DNA from: Aquisalimonas sp.
GTDB taxonomy: Bacteria; Pseudomonadota; Gammaproteobacteria; Nitrococcales; Aquisalimonadaceae
Length of the DNA stretch: 64,000 nucleotides
Assembly (NCBI GenBank): GCA_007126095.1
Contig: SLBZ01000031.1
Coordinates: 1 to 64,000, forward strand
Reading direction: 5' to 3'
Shown here piece by piece: positions 26,966-34,866 of this stretch. Made by a program: the position numbers and the translations under genes. Positions within the stretch are counted from its first letter, which is position 1. Every line of letters begins with the position of its first letter. The notes beneath the pieces are model-generated. The model did no database searches. It was not told where the DNA came from and worked only from the letters and a program-made list of their open reading frames with translations.

Positions 26966-29236
26966 CTAAAAACGCAGCTGGTAACCACCGGCGGCGGCCC
27001 AGGCGGGCGCGGCGTCAGCCACGTGGCCTGGTTCCAGCTGATACATCACGTTCAGGCGCAGCGCGCTGTGATGGCGGGGGAGGGGGCGATCCATGAACAG
27101 CTCGAAGTTCTGTTCCCGGCCACTGGGGTCGGCGCGCACCGTGTGTTCCGCGAAGCGCACGCCGCCGTTGCCGTCGAAGCCGTGGGGGATGGCCAGATCC
27201 ACGTTGCCGGAGCGCACCCGCAGGGGCTCACTGTAGACGAATCCCCAGCGGGTGTCGGTGCGGTCCTGCCAGATTGCACCCAGTGCGGTAGAGCGTGTCT
27301 GCAGGCGGTCGAAACCGCTGATCAGCCCGTTGGTGTCGTCCACGTCGGTCCAGCCATGTTCGTAGCGGGAGAAGAGTGTCAGTGGCTCCGCGGCCCGCCA
27401 CTGGATCGTTGCACCGGTGGCCGTGGTGGTCGAGCCCGTGCCCGGTTGCAGCGCGGCGCTTCCATACCCTCCGAGCAGCCCTTCGGACTGGTTCTGCTGG
27501 GCGACGTCGACTCCGATCAGCACATCCGTGACGGGGCGGATCGCTGCCATGAGTTCCGCCCGGTGTACGCGGGGGTTGTCGTCGATGTGGCGGTAGGGGG
27601 TGTCGCCGTCGTGTCCGGTCCAGACCTGGCTGCCCAGCGTCAGTTTCGGGTTCGGGGCCCAGGCGAGAGAAGCGCCTGTCGCCTCGCGCCAGCTTGCCAT
27701 GTGCGCCGCGCCCGGCGCGCCACCCATGAGGCGCACACCGTCCAGCTCCGGCAGCGCCGAATAGGCCGTGGCGAGATACGGGTCGGCGTGGCTCTGCAGC
27801 GAGACCGTCCACGGGCCGGTGTCCATCCACACGCTCATGGAGTCGTAGCCGCGCTGGTAGCTGTCTGGCGAAAACCCCGACGACTGCCCGGTGGTGATCT
27901 GGTAACCGCCGTAGGGCGTCTCCTCGCCATGGCGCCAGCCCATGTTCGCGAGCCGGTCCATGTGCCGGTCGAGGGCCCACGACTCGTGGCTGCGCACGCG
28001 GCCGCGCAGATCCAGCAGGAACGGCCAGTCACCGGAGTCGACCGCCAGCACTCGGGCGAGCGCCGGCTCGTCGCTCAGTGCGTCCCCGAACGCGGCGCCG
28101 AGCTGTGTCTGCGACGCGGGCAGGGAATGGTGCTGCATGCCGGCGGCAGTGGTGGTGCCTTGCACCTCCGTCAGCGCAGCGCGGACGTCGAGGAGGCCAC
28201 GCCCGTGGGTGGCAGGGTCGTACCTTGAAAACGACCGGTCCGCGGTTTCCAGCAACCGGTTAGTTACCTTTTCAGGTGAAGCTTCTACTCCGGTCACTTT
28301 CTCGTGATAACTGTTCAGTACCGCTGCCGAACCGGCCACCAGTCCCATGGCGGCGAACGAGCCGGAGTATCGGGCGCTGTCACTGCCATTGCCCAACGCT
28401 CCCGGCACGGCGACCCCCGGGGCGACAAGAAAGCGGTCGCGTGCAGCAGCCGTGGGCGGCACGTCGGCGTTGGACGGTCGGCGGTTGTTGCGGGCCACAT
28501 CGCCGACGATCAGCAGGTTCTTGAGAGTGGTCTCGTCGAAGTGACGGGTCGCATCAACGCTGTTGCCGCGGAGTTCATCCCGACTGGGGACAGGGACGAC
28601 CGCGATCCTCTTGGCGTCACGAATCGCGCGACCAAGATCCCCGGCTTCGTCTGTATCCGTAACAACGGTGTGGATGGCGAGGATGTCTGCATGGTGTTCT
28701 GTCGCATGCTTGATGCCGTCAAGCATGTCTTCCGGCTTGATGGTGAGATCGAAGGCGCCGCCCCGCTGGTCGTAGCCATCCGGTTGGACCACGCCGACGC
28801 CAAGGATGTCAGCGTCGCGGGCCACTCCGAATTGTCGGCCCGCCGCGAGGCTTGCCACGGCGTTGGCCGGATTGACCGCATCCTCTTCTGCTATGCCGGC
28901 CAGGAAAGCGCCACCGTCTTCATAAAGGTATCGCGACTCTTCGTGCACGCGGGAGCGTGAGCCGTTCCCCGACTTGAACTCCCGGTGATCTCTCCCAAGG
29001 TCGGTACTCAGAACGGCGATGGTCTGGCCCTCGCCGTAGTTACCGGGCTCTACCACCGTCTCGTCGTGCAGCCGGGATCGAGGGACCACGTTGATGTGCC
29101 GCAAATGCCCATCGTCACCTTCGAATCCGGGCAGGGAGCGGGACCCGCCACCACTGGAGGAGCACGCGGCGAGGGCGAGAGTCGCGAGGGCAAGGGGCAG
29201 GGCGAAGCGCAGCGAGCAGGGCGTTGTCATGGGCAC
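26966..29236 (-). CDS. Lipoprotein autotransporter, apparent pseudo-subtilase passenger
   Basis: A 756-residue protein with a lipoprotein signal (LAAC, lipidation at C25, then SSSGGG), a subtilisin-like (S8) passenger (about 45-350) and a C-terminal beta-barrel (about 480-756) ending YQLRF, an outer-membrane insertion signature. The architecture resembles SphB1/NalP. By eye the triad is not conserved: the Asp position reads S77 (IAVLSTDLG), the His position P123 (NPANAVASLAAG), the oxyanion Asn position S218 (VVPVPSRD). Only the Ser is kept (S293, SGSFAA). It may be an inactive surface protein or use altered chemistry. An ATG at 29230 is an alternative start. Convergent with the PqqD/HprK cassette. 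Confidence 0.85.
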   Translation of the reverse strand: MPMTTPCSLRFALPLALATLALAACSSSGGGSRSLPGFEGDDGHLRHINVVPRSRLHDETVVEPGNYGEGQTIAVLSTDLGRDHREFKSGNGSRSRVHEESRYLYEDGGAFLAGIAEEDAVNPANAVASLAAGRQFGVARDADILGVGVVQPDGYDQRGGAFDLTIKPEDMLDGIKHATEHHADILAIHTVVTDTDEAGDLGRAIRDAKRIAVVPVPSRDELRGNSVDATRHFDETTLKNLLIVGDVARNNRRPSNADVPPTAAARDRFLVAPGVAVPGALGNGSDSARYSGSFAAMGLVAGSAAVLNSYHEKVTGVEASPEKVTNRLLETADRSFSRYDPATHGRGLLDVRAALTEVQGTTTAAGMQHHSLPASQTQLGAAFGDALSDEPALARVLAVDSGDWPFLLDLRGRVRSHESWALDRHMDRLANMGWRHGEETPYGGYQITTGQSSGFSPDSYQRGYDSMSVWMDTGPWTVSLQSHADPYLATAYSALPELDGVRLMGGAPGAAHMASWREATGASLAWAPNPKLTLGSQVWTGHDGDTPYRHIDDNPRVHRAELMAAIRPVTDVLIGVDVAQQNQSEGLLGGYGSAALQPGTGSTTTATGATIQWRAAEPLTLFSRYEHGWTDVDDTNGLISGFDRLQTRSTALGAIWQDRTDTRWGFVYSEPLRVRSGNVDLAIPHGFDGNGGVRFAEHTVRADPSGREQNFELFMDRPLPRHHSALRLNVMYQLEPGHVADAAPAWAAAGGYQLRF

Positions 29237-29578
29237 ATGCCTTCCGCAACTGGCGGTCCGCCGGGAACCTGCACGGCCGGACGGGCCGGGCTATCAACAG
29301 CGTTACATCCCCGGGGCCTGGCACCGCCGCTTGTTGTACTCGCGCAGTTCCATGCCCGTAGTCTCGAATTTGAGCAAGGACGTGCGAACCGTCTGTGCGC
29401 TAGCGCACCAACAGCAGGTGTCGCCAGAGTGCGCCGTTTGCCAGGCGGTCGGAGGAGGGCTGACAATAACCAGTCATAATAGCGCCGGTGCGCGGTGAGT
29501 GCGGAACTGCATCACCGTTCAGAGGTGTCAGGGGCGGTACGCTGTGGGTTGAGGACGATGGCCATCATCAAGGATTAC
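29237..29578. other. 342-bp intergenic region, autotransporter/NUDIX divergent control
   Basis: No convincing gene. It separates two divergent genes and so must hold both promoters. On the plus strand a CATAAT at 29475-29480 could be a -10 for the NUDIX gene, but no good -35 fits. A perfect 14-bp palindrome lies at 29395-29408 (listed separately). Confidence 0.6.
29395..29408. promoter_or_regulatory. Perfect 14-bp palindrome, possible operator
   Basis: GTGCGCTAGCGCAC reads identically on both strands. It lies about 160 bases upstream of the autotransporter start and 170 bases upstream of the NUDIX start. A dimeric regulator site is possible; no regulator is assigned. Confidence 0.4.
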
Positions 29579-30220
29579 ATGACTGACTCGCAACGCTTCT
29601 GCACGGCGATCTCCACCTGTCTGCGCGATATCGACGACATCCATCGGCCAGGATTCCCGGTGGATACCTCGGGTCTGCGGGACGCGGCCGTGCTGGTGCC
29701 GCTGGTGGAGCGCCGCGGCGGGTTGCAGGTCATTCTCACGCGGCGCAGCGAGGCGTTGACCAAGCATGCCGGTCAGATCAGCTTCCCCGGCGGCCGTGTC
29801 GACCCCGGTGACGCCACGCCCGTGGCCGCGGCGCTGCGGGAGTGCCACGAAGAGATCGGACTGCTGTCCAGCGGCGTCCATGTGCTCGGCAGGCTGCCGC
29901 GTTATCCCACGATCAGCGGCTTCATGATCCATCCGTTCGTCGGGCACGTGCACAACCCCGGCCGGCTGCGTGCAGAGCCGAGTGAGGTTGCGGAGATCTT
30001 CGAGGTGCCGCTGGCGTTCTTTCTCGATCCGGCCAACCACCAGCCCCATCACGTGGAGGTGGACGGCGAAACCTACCGGCTGCATGCCATGCCCTATGGC
30101 GACTACTACATCTGGGGAGCCACCGCTGCGATTCTGCGCGAGCTCTACCAGCGTCTGCACGCCGGTGCGCCCGACGTGTTTGCGGATACCATGGCGCCGG
30201 TCACGCAGCAGGTCAGGTAG
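29579..30220 (+). CDS. NUDIX hydrolase, CoA pyrophosphatase (NudL-like)
   Basis: A 213-residue NUDIX enzyme likely to hydrolyse CoA or related nucleoside diphosphates. The Nudix box reads GGRVDPGDATPVAAALRECH followed by EEIGL, with Asp at the usual first Glu, as in NudL enzymes. Upstream, VILTRRSEALTKHAGQISFP matches the CoA-pyrophosphatase signature. I chose the ATG at 29579 (AAGGA upstream). An ATG at 29558 would add seven residues, and an upstream GTG adds 28. Its 3' end overlaps that of the convergent FAH-family gene by eight bases. Confidence 0.9.
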   Translation: MTDSQRFCTAISTCLRDIDDIHRPGFPVDTSGLRDAAVLVPLVERRGGLQVILTRRSEALTKHAGQISFPGGRVDPGDATPVAAALRECHEEIGLLSSGVHVLGRLPRYPTISGFMIHPFVGHVHNPGRLRAEPSEVAEIFEVPLAFFLDPANHQPHHVEVDGETYRLHAMPYGDYYIWGATAAILRELYQRLHAGAPDVFADTMAPVTQQVR

Positions 30221-31088
30221 CCGCGACGATCCGGTTACGGATCACTCCGACGCCCTGGACGCCGCACTCCACGATGTCTCCGGGCTGCAGGTAGCGTGGA
30301 GGGTCCTGGGCAAAGCCCACGCCGCTGGGCGTGCCGGTGGCGATGATGTCACCGGGCTCCAGGGTCATCACGCGGGAGAGGATGGCGATGGCCTCCGGGA
30401 TCCGGAACAGCTGATCGGCCGTTGTGCCCTCCTGTTGCCGTTCGTCGTTGACGTCGCACCACAGTGCAAGGGCATGCGGATCCGTGATCTCGTCCGTGAT
30501 GACCGGGCCCATGGGACAGCTGCCGTCCAGGCTCTTGCCCAGGAAGAACTGCTTGTGGCGGAACTGCAGATCCCGCGCCGAGAGGTCGTTGACCACGGTG
30601 TAACCGAAGACGTGCTCCAGAGCCTGTTCCTCGGGGATGTTGCGCCCGCCAGCGCCGATGACCACGCCCAGCTCAACCTCCCAGTCGAGCTGTGTGGTCA
30701 GTGAGTTGTCCAGGGGGATGTCCGTGTACGGGCCGGTGACACTGCTGGTGGCCTTGGTGAAGACCACCGGGTGATCCGCCCGCTGGAGTTCCTGCCCCTT
30801 GGCACGCTGGGATTCCGCCGCGTGGTCGGCGTAATTCAGGCCGAGGCACATTACGTTACGCGGCGGGCGGGGAAGTGGTGCGATGAGCTGAACGTCCTCC
30901 TTGCGCCAGACTTCGCCGAGACCGGCCTGTAGCTGATCGGTTTGCCGCTGACGGGCGGCCGCATCGCCGCGAATGAACGCGAGAAGGTTGACTGACCAGT
31001 CTTGATTCCGTGGCGCCAGGAGAACGGAATCACCACTGAAAATGCCCCAGCGCTCGGAAATACCGTCATGAACTGATACATACTGCAT
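30213..31088 (-). CDS. Fumarylacetoacetate hydrolase family protein
   Basis: A 291-residue member of the FAH superfamily (hydrolases, decarboxylases and isomerases of 2-oxo/beta-diketo acids). The core shows CLGLNYADHAAES, the metal ligands E-x-E in DWEVELGVVIG with the later Asp, FLGKSLDGSCPMGP and GDIIATGTPSGVG. The initiator is probably the ATG at 31088 (MQYVSVHD); the open frame runs 37 codons further, through the promoter of the divergent L,D-transpeptidase. Substrate is uncertain: 2-hydroxyhepta-2,4-diene-1,7-dioate isomerase- or acylpyruvase-type annotations would be guesses. Confidence 0.87.
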   Translation of the reverse strand: MQYVSVHDGISERWGIFSGDSVLLAPRNQDWSVNLLAFIRGDAAARQRQTDQLQAGLGEVWRKEDVQLIAPLPRPPRNVMCLGLNYADHAAESQRAKGQELQRADHPVVFTKATSSVTGPYTDIPLDNSLTTQLDWEVELGVVIGAGGRNIPEEQALEHVFGYTVVNDLSARDLQFRHKQFFLGKSLDGSCPMGPVITDEITDPHALALWCDVNDERQQEGTTADQLFRIPEAIAILSRVMTLEPGDIIATGTPSGVGFAQDPPRYLQPGDIVECGVQGVGVIRNRIVAAT

Positions 31089-31197
31089 AGGGACTATGCT
31101 CCCGGGTTGTGCTCTGGCTTTCGTCACGGAGTATACTGGACGCTGGATTTGCTGTGGGTTGCCGCAGCCAAACGTATGAAATGTCATGGAGAAATGC

Positions 31198-32253
31198 ATG
31201 CTCTCTGACCGCGCCCCGAGTCACTGGCTGGTCGCGTTGATTTTCTGCTCGTTTCTGGGCGGTCCCGCCGTCTCCGCCGATGACACGCTAGAAGGTGACT
31301 CCGTGGACGAGAGGGATGCCGGGCGTGAAGAGGAAGACGCCGAGCGGATCTCCAACGACAGGAATGTCTACGAGCTGCCGGATGCCGATGTTGACGTGGT
31401 CGGTGAGGTGCGGACCGTTATGGCCCGGCAGGAGGACACGCTGCTCAGCATCGCTCGGCAGCATGGTGTTGGCTACCAGGAGATTCGCCGCGCGAACCCC
31501 GGCGTGGACATCTGGCTGCCGGGCGAGGGCACGCCGGTGACGATACCCACGCGATTCGTGCTGCCGCCCGGTCCGCGTGAAGGAATCGTGGTCAATCTGC
31601 CGGAAATGCGCATGTACTACTATCCGGAGCCCGATGCCGACGGCAAGCGGGTGGTGGAGACCTATCCCATCAGCATCGGGCGCATGGACTGGTCAACACC
31701 CATCGGCGAGACGGAAGTGACCCTGCGCCTGGAAGATCCCGCCTGGTTCCCGCCCGACTCCGTTCGTGAACGCGCGGAGTCGGAAGGGCGGGCATTACCC
31801 CGGCGCGTCGATCCGGGGCCGGACAACCCGCTCGGGCGTTATGCCATCGGGCTGGATGTTCCGGGCTATTTCATCCACGGCACCAATCGGCCGGCCGGTG
31901 TCGGCATGCGCGCGACGCACGGCTGTATCCGCATGTTTCCCGAAGACATCGAATCCATCGTCTATCGCATCGGTCGCGGCACCAATGTTCGTATCCTGAA
32001 CCAGCCTTTCAAGGCCGGCTGGTCCGAGGAAGGCGATCTGTATCTGCAGGCCTACCCTGGACTGGATGAAGATGAGGACGAGCTGGCGCAGAAGGGTGTA
32101 ACGCCGGTGGTGGAAGTCGTCGCAGAACGGCTCCGGGAACGTGCCGCTCGGGTGGATTACCCGCGCCTCAAGGAAGTGGCCGCGGAAGCCAGCGGGCGCC
32201 CGAAATCGATCACCCGTGAGCCGGTCAGGGAAGATCTGGCGCAAGCGGACTAG
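31198..32253 (+). CDS. LysM L,D-transpeptidase, ErfK/YbiS type
   Basis: A 351-residue periplasmic peptidoglycan enzyme. It has a signal peptide (about 1-27), an acidic linker, a LysM motif (about 70-118, VMARQEDTLLSIARQHG) and a YkuD catalytic domain with H227 (FIHGTN) and C243 (THGCIR). This order matches E. coli ErfK/YbiS/YcfS, which attach Braun lipoprotein to peptidoglycan. The ATG at 31198 has GGAG six bases upstream; an ATG at 31186 is in frame but poorly placed. An Lpp-like gene lies just beyond, across a shared terminator, which supports the same role here. Confidence 0.92.
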   Translation: MLSDRAPSHWLVALIFCSFLGGPAVSADDTLEGDSVDERDAGREEEDAERISNDRNVYELPDADVDVVGEVRTVMARQEDTLLSIARQHGVGYQEIRRANPGVDIWLPGEGTPVTIPTRFVLPPGPREGIVVNLPEMRMYYYPEPDADGKRVVETYPISIGRMDWSTPIGETEVTLRLEDPAWFPPDSVRERAESEGRALPRRVDPGPDNPLGRYAIGLDVPGYFIHGTNRPAGVGMRATHGCIRMFPEDIESIVYRIGRGTNVRILNQPFKAGWSEEGDLYLQAYPGLDEDEDELAQKGVTPVVEVVAERLRERAARVDYPRLKEVAAEASGRPKSITREPVREDLAQAD

Positions 32254-32300
32254 CGGGCCGGGCGCTGTACGGAACCCTCCCGACCGGAACGATGCACATA

Positions 32301-32327
32301 AAAAAACCCCGCCATTGGCGGGGTTTT
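32301..32327. terminator. Bidirectional intrinsic terminator
   Basis: CCCCGCC (32307-32313) pairs with GGCGGGG (32317-32323), flanked by A6 on the left and T4 on the right. It can terminate both the L,D-transpeptidase (+) and the lipoprotein gene (-). Confidence 0.9.
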
Positions 32328-32344
32328 CGGGGAAGACGTGCCAG

Positions 32345-32635
32345 TTACTTCTGCATGGACTCTTCGAACATACGGTCGATCTTCTCGTCGAGCTCTTCGA
32401 TCCGCTCTTCGTTACGGTTGGCCTTGTACTCGGCAGCCTTGGCAGTGCCTTCGGCTTCCAGAGCAGTCTCGCGAGCCTCGTTAGCCACGTCCAGCGCTTC
32501 GCTGGCCTGGGCCTGGGCATCTTCGACCATCTGGCGGGTCTCGGCGTCGTCACCCTGGGCGGCGCAACCGACGAGCACGCCCATGGAGAGGCCAAGCGCG
32601 GAGAGCTTCAGCAGAGATTTAAGGCTGTGCGACAT
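32345..32635 (-). CDS. lpp: Lpp/OprI-type murein lipoprotein
   Basis: A 96-residue outer-membrane lipoprotein. The signal peptide ends in the lipobox LVGC (C24). The mature part is an uninterrupted Ala-rich coiled coil (AQASEALDVANEARETALEAEG) ending MFEESMQK. The C-terminal Lys matches the residue that L,D-transpeptidases link to meso-diaminopimelate in E. coli Lpp. AAAGGAG lies upstream of the ATG, and codon use looks highly biased, so expression is probably very high. It is followed by an intrinsic terminator and flanked on both sides by L,D-transpeptidase genes. Confidence 0.92.
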   Translation of the reverse strand: MSHSLKSLLKLSALGLSMGVLVGCAAQGDDAETRQMVEDAQAQASEALDVANEARETALEAEGTAKAAEYKANRNEERIEELDEKIDRMFEESMQK

Positions 32636-32699
32636 CTTTTAACTCCTTTCGCGTTGTTGTCTTGCCGAACAGCTTGAACGGCAATCGCTGGTCATTCTA
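32636..32699 (-). promoter_or_regulatory. lpp promoter and leader
   Basis: On the minus strand TAGAAT at 32694-32699 is a good -10, with AT-rich sequence (TTATTT) 16 bases upstream as a weak -35. AAAGGAG at about 32643-32649 is the ribosome binding site. The predicted leader is about 50 bases. Confidence 0.55.
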
Positions 32700-32769
32700 G
32701 AGCCATTGCGACGTTAAATAAACAAACGGCGCTATGGCCGGATCACTATCTGACACACTACGTACAACC

Positions 32770-32801
32770 AAAATAGAGGGTGAAACCATAACGCTACCCT
32801 C
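32770..32801 (-). terminator. Terminator of the small L,D-transpeptidase gene
   Basis: Read on the minus strand, GAGGGT and ACCCTC (32796-32801 and 32776-32781) form a 6-bp stem with a 14-base loop, followed by TATTTT. The surrounding 32700-32884 region is distinctly AT-richer than its neighbours and otherwise holds only the lpp upstream sequence. Confidence 0.5.
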
Positions 32802-32884
32802 AGAAGTAATCCTAACAGTGGTGTATAGACCATGCGCGGTGTTGCGTATCGGCGACATGCCCATGATTCCGCTGTCGCTGGTCG

Positions 32885-33466
32885 TCAACGGTCGTAGGAG
32901 GAGAGCAGTGCGGTGATGTCTTCTTCAGCGGTAATGACGACGCGGGTACCCACATCCACGAACCCGGCCAGTTCGTCCATTTCGTCGTTCGTGACGGCCA
33001 CGCACCCTTGGGTCCAGTTGGCGCGGTTATGTAGATTACGATCGCCATCGCCGATGCCGTGTATGCCGATGTGCCCGCCCACTGACGTGCGCTGAGGAGG
33101 TAATCTGCGGTCACGCACGGCGTCGATGACCGAGAAATACTCTTCCTGTTCCATCAAACCCTGATTGTAGGCCATCCGGGCGTGACTGAAATGGGGGAAA
33201 TCCAGCCCGAAGAAGAGGTGGAAATCGCTATCCTCGTTGATCCAGGCCACACGGAACTCACCCAGTGGCGTGGTGCGGTCGCCACGCTGGCGCAGTTCCG
33301 ACACGCCGCCGCGGCCAATGGCAATACGCGGGAGGTGGAGGACTTCGTATCCGTCTTCGAACACCCGGATCTCCTGGCGCTGGGTGTCCACCAGAACCCA
33401 GGCGTCGCTGGCGCTGACAGTGGCCGAAGTGAAAATGAGAAGCAGAGCAGTGAGCAGCCGGGTCAT
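32885..33466 (-). CDS. Small YkuD-type L,D-transpeptidase family protein
   Basis: A 193-residue exported protein: signal peptide about 1-20, then a compact YkuD domain with GIHGIGDGD (H136) and NWTQGCVAVTN (C155). The active-site motif is T-x-G-C rather than S-H-G-C, a variant found in small YafK-like members that are proposed to hydrolyse rather than form the Lpp-peptidoglycan link. No LysM. The glutaredoxin-like gene lies 12 bases upstream on the same strand, and lpp is downstream in the same direction beyond a terminator. Confidence 0.88.
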   Translation of the reverse strand: MTRLLTALLLIFTSATVSASDAWVLVDTQRQEIRVFEDGYEVLHLPRIAIGRGGVSELRQRGDRTTPLGEFRVAWINEDSDFHLFFGLDFPHFSHARMAYNQGLMEQEEYFSVIDAVRDRRLPPQRTSVGGHIGIHGIGDGDRNLHNRANWTQGCVAVTNDEMDELAGFVDVGTRVVITAEEDITALLSSYDR

Positions 33467-33478
33467 TGATCCAGGTAC

Positions 33479-33742
33479 CTAGTCGAGTGCCAGTACGTCA
33501 TCCGCGGAGAACGGCCAGTCGAGTTCGCGCCCGTCGCGACGCTGTCGTAGAACCGGAATCCGTTCGCCGTATTGAGCCATCAGGGCTTCATCATGGGCAA
33601 TGTCGATCTCTTCGACCGTGACGCCGTCCACAGGTAATACGTCGAACAACAGCCTGGCGGCATCCTCACACAGATGGCAGCCAAGCGTGCCGTAGAGCAC
33701 GAAGGGCGGACGGTGGCTCTGTTGCTGATGTTCGTCTACCAT
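33479..33742 (-). CDS. Glutaredoxin-like thiol protein (DUF836 type)
   Basis: An 87-residue thioredoxin-fold protein with C22-H-L-C25 (GCHLCEDA) after the first beta strand and a cis-Pro (RIPVLR) later, as in the DUF836 glutaredoxin-like family. It probably performs thiol-disulfide exchange in the cytoplasm; partners are unknown. I chose the ATG at 33742 (AGGA five bases upstream), though the frame is open for 44 more codons. The small L,D-transpeptidase gene follows 12 bases downstream. Confidence 0.8.
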   Translation of the reverse strand: MVDEHQQQSHRPPFVLYGTLGCHLCEDAARLLFDVLPVDGVTVEEIDIAHDEALMAQYGERIPVLRQRRDGRELDWPFSADDVLALD

Positions 33743-33825
33743 GCGATTCCTGATTTCGAGGTACATGCCCGAGGTGGGGCGCTCTAACCATAGCAGCGAC
33801 CGGCCCCTGGCGGGAATACGGATCC

Positions 33826-34857
33826 ATGGCCATGTCGACCCAGCCAGCAGACCAGACGCAGGCGCCGGCCGCACTTGATCGGCGACTCAGTGTCGCGCCG
33901 ATGATGGACTGTACCGACCGTTACGCACGGTACCTGCTGCGGCTCGTGACCCGGCGGACGCTGCTCTACACCGAAATGGTGCCGGCCGCCGCCATCGTGC
34001 ACGGCCGCGTCGACCTGTTCCTGGCGTTCGACCCGCGCGAGCATCCCGTGGCGATCCAGTTCGGCGGCTCTGAGCCCCGGGAGCTGGCCGAGTGTGCGCG
34101 CTGGGCACACCGTTACGGTTACGACGAAGTGAACCTGAACGTCGGTTGCCCCAGTGACCGGGTGCAGTCGGGGCGCTTCGGCGCCTGCCTGATGGCCGAG
34201 CAGGATCGGGTCGGCGGCTGCGTGGCGGCCATGGCCGACGCCTCCCCCTTGCCGGTGACCGTGAAAACCCGCATCGGCATCGACCACATGGATTCCTGGG
34301 CGTTCCTGCGCGATTTTGTCGGGGCCGTGGCCGAGCGCGGTTGCCGCAGTTTTGCCATTCATGCCCGCAAGGCGTGGCTGCAGGGGTTGAGCCCGAAACA
34401 GAACCGCGAGATCCCGGCGCTGGATTACGACCGTGTGTATCGGTTGAAGGCGGCTTTTCCCGAGCTCGAGATCGCCATCAACGGTGGCGTGACCACACTG
34501 GATGCCGCCTGCGAGCATCTGCAGCGGGTGGATGGCGTCATGATCGGTCGTGAGGCCTACCACAACCCGTACATGCTGGCCGAGGCGGATCGGCGGGTGT
34601 TCGGCGATGCCCTGGCGCCCCGGTCACGCCGGGACGTGCTTGACGCCTATCTGCCGTTCGTGGAGGAGCAGATGCGCCAAGGCGCTCCGCTCAACGCCAT
34701 GAGCCGCCACGTGCTCGGGCTGTTCCAGGGGGTGCCCGGAGCGCGGGCATGGCGTCGCTACATCAGCGAGAATGCCCATCTCCCGGGCGCCGGACCGGAA
34801 GTCCTCGAGTCGGCTGCCGCCCGGGTGCAGGATGGTGGCAATCGCGTCGCGGGGTGA
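33826..34857 (+). CDS. dusA: tRNA-dihydrouridine(20/20a) synthase DusA
   Basis: A 343-residue FMN enzyme reducing U20/U20a in the tRNA D-loop. Signatures are VAPMMDCTDRY near the N-terminus, ETEM-equivalent YTEMVPA, LNVGCPSDRVQSGRFGACLM with the catalytic Cys, and the FMN-phosphate region GVMIGREAYHNPY. The DusA-type C-terminal helical domain is present. The ATG at 33826 is followed by a second Met two codons later. It ends nine bases from the convergent tatD stop. Confidence 0.95.
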   Translation: MAMSTQPADQTQAPAALDRRLSVAPMMDCTDRYARYLLRLVTRRTLLYTEMVPAAAIVHGRVDLFLAFDPREHPVAIQFGGSEPRELAECARWAHRYGYDEVNLNVGCPSDRVQSGRFGACLMAEQDRVGGCVAAMADASPLPVTVKTRIGIDHMDSWAFLRDFVGAVAERGCRSFAIHARKAWLQGLSPKQNREIPALDYDRVYRLKAAFPELEIAINGGVTTLDAACEHLQRVDGVMIGREAYHNPYMLAEADRRVFGDALAPRSRRDVLDAYLPFVEEQMRQGAPLNAMSRHVLGLFQGVPGARAWRRYISENAHLPGAGPEVLESAAARVQDGGNRVAG

Positions 34858-34866
34858 TGGTCCGCG

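Noticed and set aside
26657..28228. 523-codon plus-strand frame opposite the autotransporter
   Set aside because: Would overlap the nucleotidyltransferase and autotransporter; Gly/Ala/Val-rich shadow. Given the accessory context I checked it for signal or metal motifs and saw none.
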